From an uncultured Chloroflexota bacterium (lineage in GTDB: Bacteria > Chloroflexota > Dehalococcoidia > GIF9 > AB-539-J10), in the NCBI GenBank assembly GCA_903884455.1, contig CAISEW010000041.1:1-64000 (forward strand): a DNA stretch of 64,000 nt, given 5' to 3'. A program made the position numbers and the translations under genes. Shown here piece by piece: positions 21,251 to 31,538 of the stretch. The notes beneath the pieces were generated by a model. The model did no database searches. It was not told the origin of the DNA and saw only the letters and a program-made list of their open reading frames with translations. Numbering within the stretch: the stretch's first letter is position 1; every line of letters begins with the position of its first letter.

Positions 21251-21952
21251 ATGGTAGTGCACAAATTACACGACTGGGAGGTGAGCGTTGCCCGAGCGAG
21301 GGAAATACAATTGAGCCTGGCGAAAAGGGTGGTAACTGAAAACGAAGTTATTAACCCACACCTCGTTGCCGGTATTGACATATCTTCTCCTGATGCTCAG
21401 GGCGTAGCCAGAGGAGCAGTGGTAGTTCTCCGTTACCCCGAGTTTAGCATGGTCGAGGTAAAGGTAGTGGAAGGTAAGATTACATTTCCCTATATTCCTG
21501 GTCTATTGTCTTTTCGAGAAAGTCCCTTGATTCTGGCTGCCTGTGAAAAAATAAATAATACTCCCGACCTTATTCTGATTGATGGTCAAGGGATTGCTCA
21601 TCCCAGGAGATTGGGGCTCGCCTCACATGTGGGACTCTTTCTCGATTTGCCTACTATAGGCTGTGCAAAATCTATCCTTTGTGGCCAGCATCGGCCTGTG
21701 GGAGAAGAGGCTGGCTCTCATGCTGAACTGCTTGATAATGGGGAGCTTGTTGGAGCAGCGTTAAGGACTAAATCTGGAGTGAGGCCAATATATGTTTCTG
21801 TGGGTCATAAAATTGACCTGGCATCGGCTTTACAATGGGTGATAAAGTGCTGCCGTGGTTATAGACTTCCTGAACCTACCCGCTTGGCTCACCTTGCTGC
21901 CGGAGGAATGTTGACCTCCGAACCGAGCTGCCAAGGGAAATTATTTAATTAA
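21251..21952 (+). CDS. nfi: Endonuclease V
   Basis: VAGIDISSPDAQGVARGAVVVLRYPEF; DLILIDGQGIAHPRRLGLASHVGL; KSGVRPIYVSVGHKI. Confidence 0.95.
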   Translation: MVVHKLHDWEVSVARAREIQLSLAKRVVTENEVINPHLVAGIDISSPDAQGVARGAVVVLRYPEFSMVEVKVVEGKITFPYIPGLLSFRESPLILAACEKINNTPDLILIDGQGIAHPRRLGLASHVGLFLDLPTIGCAKSILCGQHRPVGEEAGSHAELLDNGELVGAALRTKSGVRPIYVSVGHKIDLASALQWVIKCCRGYRLPEPTRLAHLAAGGMLTSEPSCQGKLFN

Positions 21953-21964
21953 GGAGTATTTCAG

Positions 21965-23063
21965 ATGCAAGAAGAGAAAGAAAACCTAGAAGCCTTGCTT
22001 CGCCAAATCTCAGACATCATGGTGCATCTTTGACGTCCCGGGCAGGGAAAAAGAAATTGCCAGGATAGAGGCAGAGTCAGCCCAACCTGATTTTTGGCGT
22101 GACCCGGCTAAAGCTCAAGCTATCATGCGGGAGCTCAGGGGCCAGAAGAATCTAGCCAATGTTTGGCGCGGGCTGGAGAAGAAAGCCACCGATCTGCTGG
22201 AAATGATTGTTCTAGCTATTGGGGAGGAAGATTACTCTCTTAAGGAAGAGATACAACTGGAACTAAAAAAGCTGAGCTCTCGGTTTGAACAGTTGGAGAG
22301 CCAGCAGCTTTTTACTGGCGATTACGATAGTCGAAATGCCATGCTTGCCTTTCATGCTGGTGCTGGTGGCACAGAGTCTCAGGATTGGGCAAACATGTTG
22401 CTCAGGATGTACTTGAGGTGGGCAGAGCGGCATGATTATGAAGCTGAAGTCTTAGATGTCTCCCCGGGAGAAGAGGCTGGTATCAAAAGTGCTATCGTGG
22501 AGATTAAGGGGGATTATGTCTATGGCTATCTCAAAAGTGAGCATGGGGTACACAGATTGGTACGGCTGTCCCCCTTTGATGCTGACCATGCTCGCCACAC
22601 ATCTTTTGTCCTGGTGGAAGTCCTCCCTGAAGCTGAAGAGACGGTGGATGTCAAAATAAACCCGGAAGACTTGAGAATAGATACTTTCAGATCCAGTGGT
22701 CCTGGCGGGCAACATATGCAGAAGACAAGCAGCGCTGTCAGGATAACTCACTTACCTACAGGGCTGGTAGCTACTTGCCAAGGTCAGAGGTCTCAGCACC
22801 AAAACAAGGAAGCTGCGTTGAAAGTCCTTTATTCTCGCCTCCTAGAACTTGACCGCAAGAAGAAAGAGGAGGAGAGAGCCAAGATAAAAGGTGAGCGTAT
22901 TGAAGCGAGTTGGGGAAATCAAATTAGAAGTTATGTTCTTCACCCCTACAAAATGGTGAAGGATCACCGCACCGATTATGAGGTTCACGATGCCGAAGCT
23001 GTGTTAGATGGAGAACTAGATGGATTTATCACTGACTACCTTCGGTCTAGAGTAGGGGAATGA
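21965..23063 (+). CDS. prfB: Peptide chain release factor 2, with programmed +1 frameshift
   Basis: Frame 1 MQEEKENLEALLRQISDIMVHL then CTT TGA C at 22028-22034; +1 frame continues DVPGREKEIARIEAESAQPDFWRDPAKAQAIMREL...; GGQHMQKTSSAVRITHLPTG. ORF track only shows 22125..23063. Confidence 0.96.
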
Positions 23064-24298
23064 TTAGACGCATTGCTTTATTAACTTGGGCGCTTCTCAT
23101 GCTTTTAAGCCCCTCCCTCGTCGCAGCCCAGGTTGGTATTACAGTTACAGCTAGCAATGTGGATGTGAGTTTCCCAAGCCAGGCTGTGTTCACTGTTAAT
23201 GCTGAAAGCTATGTTGATATCGTTGATGTCCGTCTTTATTACCAGGTGAATAAGATGAACTACGCTGAAGTTGTCAGTGAGGGTTGGGCTGATTTTACTC
23301 CAGCAAGCAAGGTAGAGGCTAATTGGACGTGGGATATGACGAATGCCAGCTTGCCCCCTGGTGCTGAAGTCACATATTGGTGGAGGATTGAGGATGCTGC
23401 CGGGAACAAAATTGAGACCTCACCCAAGATAATGCATTTCGATGACGGTCGCTATACTTGGCAGAGCTTGACTGGTACCGTACCTCAGGATGGCGAGCTG
23501 ACCCTTTTCTGGTATACAGGCAGCGATTCTTTCGCCCGAGAGTTGATGGATGCTTGTCAAGAAGGACTTGCCAGATTGACCCAGGATATTGGTACCTATC
23601 CAAAGAGGCCCATCAAGATATATATTTATGCCTCCGATAGTGATTTAAAGGGGGCTATGATTTCTTCTAACGAATGGAGTGGCGGCGTTGCCTTTACTGA
23701 TTTTGGCATAATCGCTATTAGTATTTCACCGAGCGAACTTGATTGGGGCAAAAAGGCGCTGGTTCACGAGCTGACGCATCTTGTTGTTCGTCAGGCGACT
23801 TTTAGCCCCTATGGGCAGCTTCCTCTCTGGCTTGACGAAGGATTAGCTATGTATAACGAGGGCGGGCTTGACCCTGTTCTTCGCTCCTATCTAGAAGAGG
23901 CTATTTTGAAAGATGAACTTATTTCTGTGCGCAGCCTGTGCAGTCCCTTTTCCGCTTACTCTGAAAAAGCTTACCTTTCCTATGCTGAAAGCTATAGCCT
24001 TGTGGAGTACCTTCTGGATAATTATGGACAGGACAAGATGCTCGATTTATTAGCTCTTTTGAAGCAGGGTAATACCTATGATGAAGCTTTGACCGAAGTC
24101 TATGGTTTTGATATGGATGGTCTTGATGCTTGTTGGCGCGCAACGCTGACGAGCCCGGTAGTTCCAGCTCCAAGGACATCGCTACCTCCTGCTTTGATTG
24201 CTGTGTTAGCGGCATTAGCGACAACACTGACCTTATGGGGTGCTCTGGCTCTGGAGAAGCGGACCTGGCGAAGGTCGTCTGGGAAATCAACCATGTAA
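23060..24298 (+). CDS. Peptidase MA-family (gluzincin) metalloprotease, secreted/anchored
   Basis: Signal peptide; LVHELTHLVVRQ (HExxH) with LPLWLDEGLAMY; C-terminal TM. Confidence 0.85.
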   Translation: MIRRIALLTWALLMLLSPSLVAAQVGITVTASNVDVSFPSQAVFTVNAESYVDIVDVRLYYQVNKMNYAEVVSEGWADFTPASKVEANWTWDMTNASLPPGAEVTYWWRIEDAAGNKIETSPKIMHFDDGRYTWQSLTGTVPQDGELTLFWYTGSDSFARELMDACQEGLARLTQDIGTYPKRPIKIYIYASDSDLKGAMISSNEWSGGVAFTDFGIIAISISPSELDWGKKALVHELTHLVVRQATFSPYGQLPLWLDEGLAMYNEGGLDPVLRSYLEEAILKDELISVRSLCSPFSAYSEKAYLSYAESYSLVEYLLDNYGQDKMLDLLALLKQGNTYDEALTEVYGFDMDGLDACWRATLTSPVVPAPRTSLPPALIAVLAALATTLTLWGALALEKRTWRRSSGKSTM

Positions 24299-24306
24299 GA
24301 TAAGCC

Positions 24307-24996
24307 ATGAAAGACTCTTTTACTGTTCACGATTTACCCCTCAGTGAGCGCCCCCGGGAGAGGCTGCTTAAGCTGGGTAGCGAAGCTCTTTCTGCCCAGG
24401 AAATTTTAGCCTTAATCCTGGGTCGAGGAATTAAAGGTGAGTCTGTCATGGTGACTAGCCAGAAGCTGTTAAGCCGATTTGGCAATCTCAAGGGCGTTGC
24501 CAATGCCTCTATGGAGGAGTTGACTCAGACGAGAGGTATTGGGCCAGCCAAGGCGGCGCAAATTAAAGCTGCCCTTGAATTAAGTAAAAGGCTGGAAGCC
24601 GATGCCGATGAGAACCCCAAGCCGATGCTCAAGTCCCCGGAGGATGTGGCTGCCGAGGTGAGGAGCCAGTTGAAAGGCAAGAAGAAGGAACATTTTTTGG
24701 TACTTTGCCTGGATACTAGAAACAGGTTAATAAATTGCAAGCCAGTTTCCATAGGCAGTTTGGACACCAGCATCGTCCATCCCCGTGAAGTGTTTAAGGA
24801 GGCGATATCTTCCTGCGCCGCCTCGGTAATTTTTGCTCATAATCATCCTTCGGGTGACCCTGAGCCATCCAAAGAGGATGTTGAGCTAACCAAGCGGCTG
24901 GCTAAAGCTGGTGAAATCATAGGAATTGATGTCCTTGATCACATCATTGTCTGCGATAAAAGCTATTTAAGTCTGAAGGCTAGAAATTTGTTCTAA
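24307..24996 (+). CDS. radC: RadC family JAB-domain protein
   Basis: DLPLSERPRERLLKLGSEALSAQEILALILGRG; FAHNHPSGDPEPSKEDVELT. Confidence 0.96.
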   Translation: MKDSFTVHDLPLSERPRERLLKLGSEALSAQEILALILGRGIKGESVMVTSQKLLSRFGNLKGVANASMEELTQTRGIGPAKAAQIKAALELSKRLEADADENPKPMLKSPEDVAAEVRSQLKGKKKEHFLVLCLDTRNRLINCKPVSIGSLDTSIVHPREVFKEAISSCAASVIFAHNHPSGDPEPSKEDVELTKRLAKAGEIIGIDVLDHIIVCDKSYLSLKARNLF

Positions 24997-25049
24997 ATCA
25001 ATTTACTGCGGCTTAATTTCTGAGATATACTATTGGGCAAGCGAGTATC

Positions 25050-26165
25050 ATGAAAACTAGCGAAAGAAGCGAGGTTTTCTTTTTCCCCTATGATAGAGGC
25101 AGAGCTTTCCTCAGAGGGTTGAGGATTCTTTTCTCTAAAGTAGCCAATGTTGTTTCTACGGGTGATTCAGTAGCGGTGAAAGTTCATATGGGAGAATATG
25201 GCGGTAGTGCTTACCTTCGCCCGCCGATAGTGCGCCGAGTATGTGATTTGATTAAGGAAGCTGGGGGCAAACCGTTTGTCACGGATACCACTACTCTTTA
25301 TCCCATGGGGAGATTCACTGCCAGCAAATATCTGTCTACAGCAGCCTACAATGGCTTTACCGAGGAATCGGTAGGAGCGCCTGTGGTTATCGCTGATGGA
25401 GAACGAGGCTATGACGGAGAGTGGGTGGATATTCCCAGGCAGGTTTCTGATTGCTCTTTAGATAAGATAAAGATAGCCAAGAAAATTTTCAATGCCGACT
25501 CTCTGATAGTTCTTTCTCATGTGAAAGGGCATGATCTAGCTGGCTTTGGCGGCTCTATCAAGAATGTGGCTATGGGCTGTGTTACCAAGGAATCGAAGGC
25601 TGCTCAACATAGGGTAAATCGTGGTGTCATCGACCTCTCTAAATGCACAGGTTGTGGACAATGCGTTGAAGCTTGCCCCTTCAAAGTTTTGTCGTTACTT
25701 GAGGAGAAAATGGTTCGTGACGAAGAGAAATGCATGAATTGCAATAGTTGTCTTTATCTTTGCCCGGAGAGTGTTTATTCCATGCCTCCCCAGGCACAGG
25801 AAAGGTTTCAAGTTTCTCTAGCTCACGCTGCCACGGGGGTGCTAAGCCGGTTTCACTCTAAAGTGGCTTTCATCAATTTCGTCCAGGATGTAACGCGATC
25901 GTGTGACTGTGTCGCGCCGTCAGGTTTTCCAGTAGTTCCCGATATTGGCATCCTCGCTTCCACAGATGTGGTAGCTATTGACAAGGCATCGTTGGACTTG
26001 ATTGCTCAAAGCAAGCCCCTAGGCAAATTTGCTAGCATCAACTCTCCCGATATACTAGGCAAGATAAATGGGACGGATAGCCTGGTTCAAATAAGAACCG
26101 CCCAGGAGCTTGGCTTGGGCAACATGACATATGAGCTAAAAGAGCAAAATAAAAATGCAAAATGA
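25050..26165 (+). CDS. DUF362 / 4Fe-4S binding protein
   Basis: VAVKVHMGEYGGSAYLRPPIVR; two ferredoxin motifs CTGCGQCVEACPF and CMNCNSCLYLCPE. Confidence 0.9.
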   Translation: MKTSERSEVFFFPYDRGRAFLRGLRILFSKVANVVSTGDSVAVKVHMGEYGGSAYLRPPIVRRVCDLIKEAGGKPFVTDTTTLYPMGRFTASKYLSTAAYNGFTEESVGAPVVIADGERGYDGEWVDIPRQVSDCSLDKIKIAKKIFNADSLIVLSHVKGHDLAGFGGSIKNVAMGCVTKESKAAQHRVNRGVIDLSKCTGCGQCVEACPFKVLSLLEEKMVRDEEKCMNCNSCLYLCPESVYSMPPQAQERFQVSLAHAATGVLSRFHSKVAFINFVQDVTRSCDCVAPSGFPVVPDIGILASTDVVAIDKASLDLIAQSKPLGKFASINSPDILGKINGTDSLVQIRTAQELGLGNMTYELKEQNKNAK

Positions 26166-26308
26166 CAAGGCAAAATTTCAAAATGGATTTAAGGGGCAAA
26201 GGAAGCAAATGGTTTTTGCATTTTAATTTGTAATTTTGATTTTTTATCTTTGCTTTTTGATATTCCTCTCAAGATTTAATCACTGTTTAGAACACTATAC
26301 AGAGTAAT

Positions 26309-26734
26309 ATGGAAGATATTGACCTGGCTCGCTCTCTTTTGGAGGAAGAGAAATGGAATCTCGTTATAGTGAAGGGAGGGCAAGTTCTTTTCAGCTCCAG
26401 AGAGCGCGGAGTAGCCCCCTTTTTCCAGGCTGTTCAGAGTATGAGAAAGAGTTTACATAATGCTGCAGTGGCTGACCGCATCGTGGGCTTAGCTGTAGCT
26501 ATGCTTTGCCTTCATGCCCGGATAGCCGCGGTGTATGCTGTCATAGCAAGCCAGGGAGCACTTGACATGCTCAAGAAGAAAGGAGTGGCCGTTAGTAGTA
26601 AGAACACAGTTTCTCATATCTCTAACTATGATGGCACAGACTTGTGTCCTTTCGAGAAGCTGGCAGGAAGTTGCCAAAAGCCTTCTCAATTGTTGGCGGC
26701 GTTACAGTCTCTTTTTGCCGAAGGTGACCAGTGA
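26309..26734 (+). CDS. DUF1893 domain protein
   Basis: NLVIVKGGQVLFSSRERGVAPFFQAV; ADRIVGLAVAMLCLHARIAAVYAVIAS; NRDGTDLCPFEKL-like tail. Confidence 0.8.
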   Translation: MEDIDLARSLLEEEKWNLVIVKGGQVLFSSRERGVAPFFQAVQSMRKSLHNAAVADRIVGLAVAMLCLHARIAAVYAVIASQGALDMLKKKGVAVSSKNTVSHISNYDGTDLCPFEKLAGSCQKPSQLLAALQSLFAEGDQ

Positions 26735-28314
26735 AAAGAATTTGGCAGCTTGCATTATTAGCTCTTCTCGTCGCTGCTTTATTGTTTTTGCCTTTGACTG
26801 CTTGCCAGCCATCTTCCAGCGGTCAAGGCGTCCTTAATCTATGGGATACTGGCCCTCTAACGCTTGACCCGGCGATTGCTGCCGACATGTCTTCTTATGT
26901 CTATGTCATGCACATCTTCTCTGGATTGGTTCGCCTTGACCAGAGTCTGAACATAGCGCCCGATATTGCTGAGAGCTGGGAGCCAAGCTCTGATAACAAA
27001 ACATATACCTTCCACCTGCGCCAGGGAGTGAAATTTCATGACGGCAGGGAGGTTAAAGCTGCCGATTTCAAATACTCCTGGGAACGAGCTTGCGACCCTG
27101 CTACTGGCTCTGGCACGGCCGCTACGTATCTGGGCGATATCGTTGGTGCCAAAGATATGCTGGCGGGAAAAACGGGAGAAATCCCTGGAGTCAAAGTCCT
27201 TGATGACTATACTCTTCAGGTTACCATTGATGCTCCCAAGGCTTACTTCTTGAACAAGCTGGCTTATCCTACCGCCTTCGTGGTTGATAGGGCTAATGTG
27301 GAATCCGGGAAGAATTGGTGGCGGGAACCAAACGGGACAGGCCCATTTAAGCTAAAGGAATGGAAAGAAGGGCAGCGGCTGATTTTGGAGCGTAGCCAGA
27401 TTTATTACGGCGAACCTGCCAAATTGGGGCAGGTCGTCTTTCGCTTTCTCGCTGGTGTGCCCATGGCTCTCTACGAAACAGGGCAGATTGATGTTTCCCC
27501 TGTTTCCACGAGTTACATTGACGAGGTTAGTGATGTGACTAATCCGCTTCATCAAGAGTTAACTGTAACGCCTGAGCTCAGCCTCTATTATATTGGCTTC
27601 AACACTGCCCAACCTCCTTTCGACGACGTTAACATCCGCCGTGCCTTTTGTCTAGCTGTGAATAAAGAGCATATCGCTAAGGTGATATTGAAGGATATGG
27701 TAAATGAAGCTGAGGGTATTTTGCCGCCGGGCATGCCTGGCTATAATGAGACTCTCGAGGGACTGGACTACGATGTGGAAAAGGCGAAAGAGCTCATCGC
27801 CGCCTCGAAATACGGAGATGTCTCGAACTTGCCCCCTATCACCCTGACTATGGAAGGCTATGGCAATAGCGTTCCCAGTTATCTTGGCGCCATCATCCAG
27901 GAATGGCAGCAAAATCTCGGCGTGGAAATCTCGGTGAGGCAACTGGAAACAGAGAATTTCCTCTATAACCTGAAACAAGAGAAGGATGAGCTGTTCATAC
28001 TGGGCTGGGTAGCTGACTATCCCGACCCCCATAATTTCCTGGATATTCTCTTTTATACCGGAAGCGAAAATAATATCTTCGAATACAGCAACCCCACCCT
28101 GGATGCTTTACTTGACCAGGCAGCTATAGAACAGAATAAGGCTGACCGCCTGGATATGTACCAGCAAGCTGAGCAGCTGGTAGTTGATGATGCTCCTTGC
28201 CTCCCCCTGTTCCATGGCACTAACTATATCCTGGTGAAGCCTTATGTCAAAGACTATGCGCTCAGTCCCTTGGGTATTCCCGACCTGAGCAAGGTGTATA
28301 TCGACAGGGGCTAG
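26731..28314 (+). CDS. Oligopeptide ABC transporter substrate-binding lipoprotein (SBP family 5)
   Basis: Lipobox LPLTAC; TYTFHLRQGVKFHDGREVKAADFKYSWERA; YIGFNTAQPPFDDVNIRRAFCLAVNK. Confidence 0.95.
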   Translation: MKRIWQLALLALLVAALLFLPLTACQPSSSGQGVLNLWDTGPLTLDPAIAADMSSYVYVMHIFSGLVRLDQSLNIAPDIAESWEPSSDNKTYTFHLRQGVKFHDGREVKAADFKYSWERACDPATGSGTAATYLGDIVGAKDMLAGKTGEIPGVKVLDDYTLQVTIDAPKAYFLNKLAYPTAFVVDRANVESGKNWWREPNGTGPFKLKEWKEGQRLILERSQIYYGEPAKLGQVVFRFLAGVPMALYETGQIDVSPVSTSYIDEVSDVTNPLHQELTVTPELSLYYIGFNTAQPPFDDVNIRRAFCLAVNKEHIAKVILKDMVNEAEGILPPGMPGYNETLEGLDYDVEKAKELIAASKYGDVSNLPPITLTMEGYGNSVPSYLGAIIQEWQQNLGVEISVRQLETENFLYNLKQEKDELFILGWVADYPDPHNFLDILFYTGSENNIFEYSNPTLDALLDQAAIEQNKADRLDMYQQAEQLVVDDAPCLPLFHGTNYILVKPYVKDYALSPLGIPDLSKVYIDRG

Positions 28315-28315
28315 A

Positions 28316-28452
28316 TTCCAAATCCCAAAGGCGCTCCGCTTCAAATCCCAAATTCTAAGCACTAAATACCAAACAAATACTAAATTCAAAATCCTAAATG
28401 TTCGGTCATTTGTGCTATGATATTGTTTAGGATTTAGAAATTAGTATTTAGA
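28316..28452. repeat. AT-rich imperfect inverted repeat (AAATCCCAAATTCTAA... type)
   Basis: aaatcccaaattctaagcactaaatacc...aatcctaaa / tttaggatttagaaattagtatttagagttt; related sequence at 9783-9850 and 38664-38700. Confidence 0.6.
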
Positions 28453-28544
28453 GTTTTCCCCTTCAGGGATTGTCCTCGCCTACAGCACTGCCAAGCCGTC
28501 TCGAAGCTATGTTGGTGGTGTCCGTGGTGGTATAATGATAAGGG

Positions 28545-29555
28545 ATGGAAAGGGAGGCGATGCTCTATGAGACACTCCCTGGTGGCAGGGCGAGGTGTCA
28601 TGTTTGCCAGTGGAGGTGCCTTATTAATCCCGGTAAGCTTGGCGTCTGCCGTATGCGCATCAATCGGGATGGCAAGCTCTTTAGCATGAATTATGCCGAG
28701 GTATCCTCCATGGCGGCTGACCATATTGAGAAAAAACCTCTATTTCATTTCTTCCCTGGTACCTACGCCTTCTCCTTAGGCACCTGGGGATGCAATTTCC
28801 ACTGCAAGGGATGCCAGAACTGGGAGATTTCCTGTGTGGATATTCCGCGGGGTTCCCAGCAATTGCTCCCGGAAAGAGAGATAGAGCTGACCAAGAGGTA
28901 TAACTGCCAGGGCATTGCCTGGACTTACAATGAGCCGGCGATTTGGTTTGAATACACCTTGGACTCAGCCAAACTGGCTAAGAAGAATAATCTATACACT
29001 GTGTATGTGACCAATGGCTATGCCACGCCTGAAGCTCTGGATACCATAGGTCCCTGGCTTGATGCCTGGAGGGTGGATGTCAAGGGCTTCACCGACGGGT
29101 TCTATCGGCAGCTAGCCAAGATCCCTCAGTGGCAGGGCATTCTGGACGTCGCTAAGCGGGCTAAAGAGAAATGGCATATGCATGTTGAGGTGGTGACCAA
29201 TATCATTCCTGCGATGAATGACGACGAGGAGCAGCTCAGGAACATTGCTACCTGGATTCGAGATAATCTAGGTGAGCTCACTCCCTGGCACGTAACTCGT
29301 TTCCATCCCCTGCACGAATTTACCCATCTGTCGGCTACTCCGCTATCCACTTTAGAAAGGGCATATAAGATTGGGAAAGAGGCGGGGCTGAAATTTGTCT
29401 ATCTGGGCAATGTGCCGGGGCATGAGTATGAAAATACCGTATGTTATTCTTGTGGCAAGAAGGTTGTTCAGCGCATTGGCTATGATACCCAGGTAGTGGG
29501 GCTGGATGGCTCAAGGTGTAAATTCTGCGGAACTGAGCTTGGTTTCCGGACATGA
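28545..29555 (+). CDS. amrS: AmmeMemoRadiSam system radical SAM enzyme
   Basis: GTWGCNFHCKGCQNWEIS (CxxxCxxC); GIAWTYNEPAIWFEY; CRVCQWRC-like N-terminus. Confidence 0.94.
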   Translation: MEREAMLYETLPGGRARCHVCQWRCLINPGKLGVCRMRINRDGKLFSMNYAEVSSMAADHIEKKPLFHFFPGTYAFSLGTWGCNFHCKGCQNWEISCVDIPRGSQQLLPEREIELTKRYNCQGIAWTYNEPAIWFEYTLDSAKLAKKNNLYTVYVTNGYATPEALDTIGPWLDAWRVDVKGFTDGFYRQLAKIPQWQGILDVAKRAKEKWHMHVEVVTNIIPAMNDDEEQLRNIATWIRDNLGELTPWHVTRFHPLHEFTHLSATPLSTLERAYKIGKEAGLKFVYLGNVPGHEYENTVCYSCGKKVVQRIGYDTQVVGLDGSRCKFCGTELGFRT

Positions 29556-29567
29556 GAGAGGTGCTTT

Positions 29568-30083
29568 ATGGCAAGGGGACTTCATCCTGTGGTAAAACTG
29601 GCTAAGGAGGCTGTGGAAAGCTATGTTCGAGCTGGGAAAATGCCCAAGCCGAAGGAGTTGACTCCGGAAATGAGAGAGCGGGCAGGGGTTTTTGTTTCCC
29701 TTCATAAGCATGGGCAATTAAGAGGATGTATTGGCACCTTTGAGCCAACCAAGGATAATGTGGCTGAAGAAATCATGGCCAACGCTATTAGCTCATCTAC
29801 CGCAGACCCTCGCTTTCCCCCGGTGGCTGCGTCTGAGCTTGATGACCTGGAATATAGTGTGGATATCCTTACTAAGCCTGAGCCAGTCACAGATATCAAC
29901 CAACTTGACCCTCTGACATACGGCGTTATCGTGGAGAGTGGTTGGAAAAGGGGACTTTTACTGCCTGCTCTGGAAGGTGTAGATAGCGTTGAGGAGCAAA
30001 TCGCTATTTGCCGGCTCAAGGCGGGGATATCAGCCAGCGAGCCGATTGAACTTTATCGCTTTCAGGTGAGAAGATTCAAGTAA
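29568..30083 (+). CDS. amrA: AMMECR1 domain protein (AmmeMemoRadiSam protein A)
   Basis: [55 protein letters not shown]. Confidence 0.94.
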   Translation: MARGLHPVVKLAKEAVESYVRAGKMPKPKELTPEMRERAGVFVSLHKHGQLRGCIGTFEPTKDNVAEEIMANAISSSTADPRFPPVAASELDDLEYSVDILTKPEPVTDINQLDPLTYGVIVESGWKRGLLLPALEGVDSVEEQIAICRLKAGISASEPIELYRFQVRRFK

Positions 30084-30102
30084 CAGATTGTGATTACCAA
30101 TA

Positions 30103-31446
30103 ATGGACAGGATGCCTCTTTTCGACCTACCGGAGGAAAAGGACTTACCTCAGAGTATGCCCTTGGCGGCAAGGATGCGACCACAGACGTTTGCTGAGTT
30201 CGTGGGGCAGGAACATTTGGTTGGCGAGGGACGGGTGCTCCGGAAATGCATCGAGGCAGACCAGCTACCTTCTATGGTATTCTGGGGACCGCCAGGCAGC
30301 GGAAAAACAACTCTGGCTCACATTATCGCCAATGTGACCAGAGCGCACTTCAGCTCTCTTAGTGCCGTGAGTGCCGGGGTAGCTGATTTGCGGCGTGTTA
30401 TCGGGGAAGCTAAAAAGAGACTGAAATCATCGGGACAGAGAACCATTCTTTTCGTTGATGAGATTCACCGTTTTAATAAGGCGCAACAGGACGCCGTATT
30501 GCCTTTCGTGGAAAATGGTACAGTGACTTTCATTGGAGCCACTACGGAAAATCCCTCCTTCGAAATTATCTCTCCGCTTCTTTCCCGGTGCCGGGTTTTT
30601 CGATTGAATCTGCTGAGTGACGACGAGGTCAGGCTCATTGTGGAGCGAGTCATTGAGAATAAAGAAAGAGGGCTGGGGAAGTTCCAGATTACCATAGGTG
30701 AGGAAGCTCTGCGCCACTTGGTGACCATGTCCAATGGAGATGCCCGGGTGGCATTGAACGCTTTAGAGATGGCGGTATTTGCTACTTTGCCTGACAGTGA
30801 TGGCTTGCGGTCAATAGACCTGCCGGCCATTGAGGAGGCACTACAGCACCGTGCTTTGCTGTATGATAAGAGCGGTGACCAGCATTATGACCTGATTTCG
30901 GCACTGCATAAATCCTTACGAGGCTCCGACCCCGATGCTGCTTTATATTGGTTGGGGCGTATGCTTGAAGCCGGGGAGGACCCTTTGTATATCGCCCGTC
31001 GCCTGGTGCGCTTTGCTTCTGAGGACGTTGGCGTGGCTGACCCTCAAGCACTGGTGATAGTGGTAGCTGCCCAGCAGGCAGTGCACTTCGTGGGCTTACC
31101 CGAAGGGAATCTTGCTTTAGCTGAGGCCGTGGTTTATCTGGCCGTTGCTCCTAAAAGCAACTCGTTGTACCAGGCTTACTCCCGGGTTCAACAGGACATC
31201 CAGCATGGCCGAAATGAGCCTGTGCCACTCCACCTGCGTAACCCGGTAACCGGCTTGATGCGGCAGACGGGATATGGCCGGGGCTATAAATATGCCCATG
31301 ATTATCCTGACCATTTTGTCAAGCAACAAAACCTACCGCCTTCGCTTCAGGGAAAACGCTATTACACCCCCGGTGACCAGGGCTATGAAAAGGAGATTGC
31401 TGACAGGCTAAAGAAGTGGTGGGGGAAGTCGCATGAAGAGGTGTAA
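30103..31446 (+). CDS. rarA: Replication-associated recombination protein A (MgsA/RarA AAA+ ATPase)
   Basis: LAARMRPQTFAEFVGQEHLVGEGRVLRKCIEADQLPSMVFWGPPGSGKTTLAHIIA; FVDEIHRFNKAQQDAVLPFVE. Confidence 0.97.
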   Translation: MDRMPLFDLPEEKDLPQSMPLAARMRPQTFAEFVGQEHLVGEGRVLRKCIEADQLPSMVFWGPPGSGKTTLAHIIANVTRAHFSSLSAVSAGVADLRRVIGEAKKRLKSSGQRTILFVDEIHRFNKAQQDAVLPFVENGTVTFIGATTENPSFEIISPLLSRCRVFRLNLLSDDEVRLIVERVIENKERGLGKFQITIGEEALRHLVTMSNGDARVALNALEMAVFATLPDSDGLRSIDLPAIEEALQHRALLYDKSGDQHYDLISALHKSLRGSDPDAALYWLGRMLEAGEDPLYIARRLVRFASEDVGVADPQALVIVVAAQQAVHFVGLPEGNLALAEAVVYLAVAPKSNSLYQAYSRVQQDIQHGRNEPVPLHLRNPVTGLMRQTGYGRGYKYAHDYPDHFVKQQNLPPSLQGKRYYTPGDQGYEKEIADRLKKWWGKSHEEV

Positions 31447-31538
31447 AGCATAGTGGGAGTTTCTTACCGCGTGCTATAATGCGAGACGGACCTGAGGGGA
31501 TCCTGGAGATAGAAGGTATGTATTGATGGAGGTGCACT

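Noticed and set aside
26140-26280. AT-rich inverted repeat between the DUF362 and DUF1893 genes as a possible ncRNA or MITE
   Set aside because: Imperfect, low-complexity AAAATGCAAAATGACAA-type repeat; no conserved ends or target duplication could be identified by eye.
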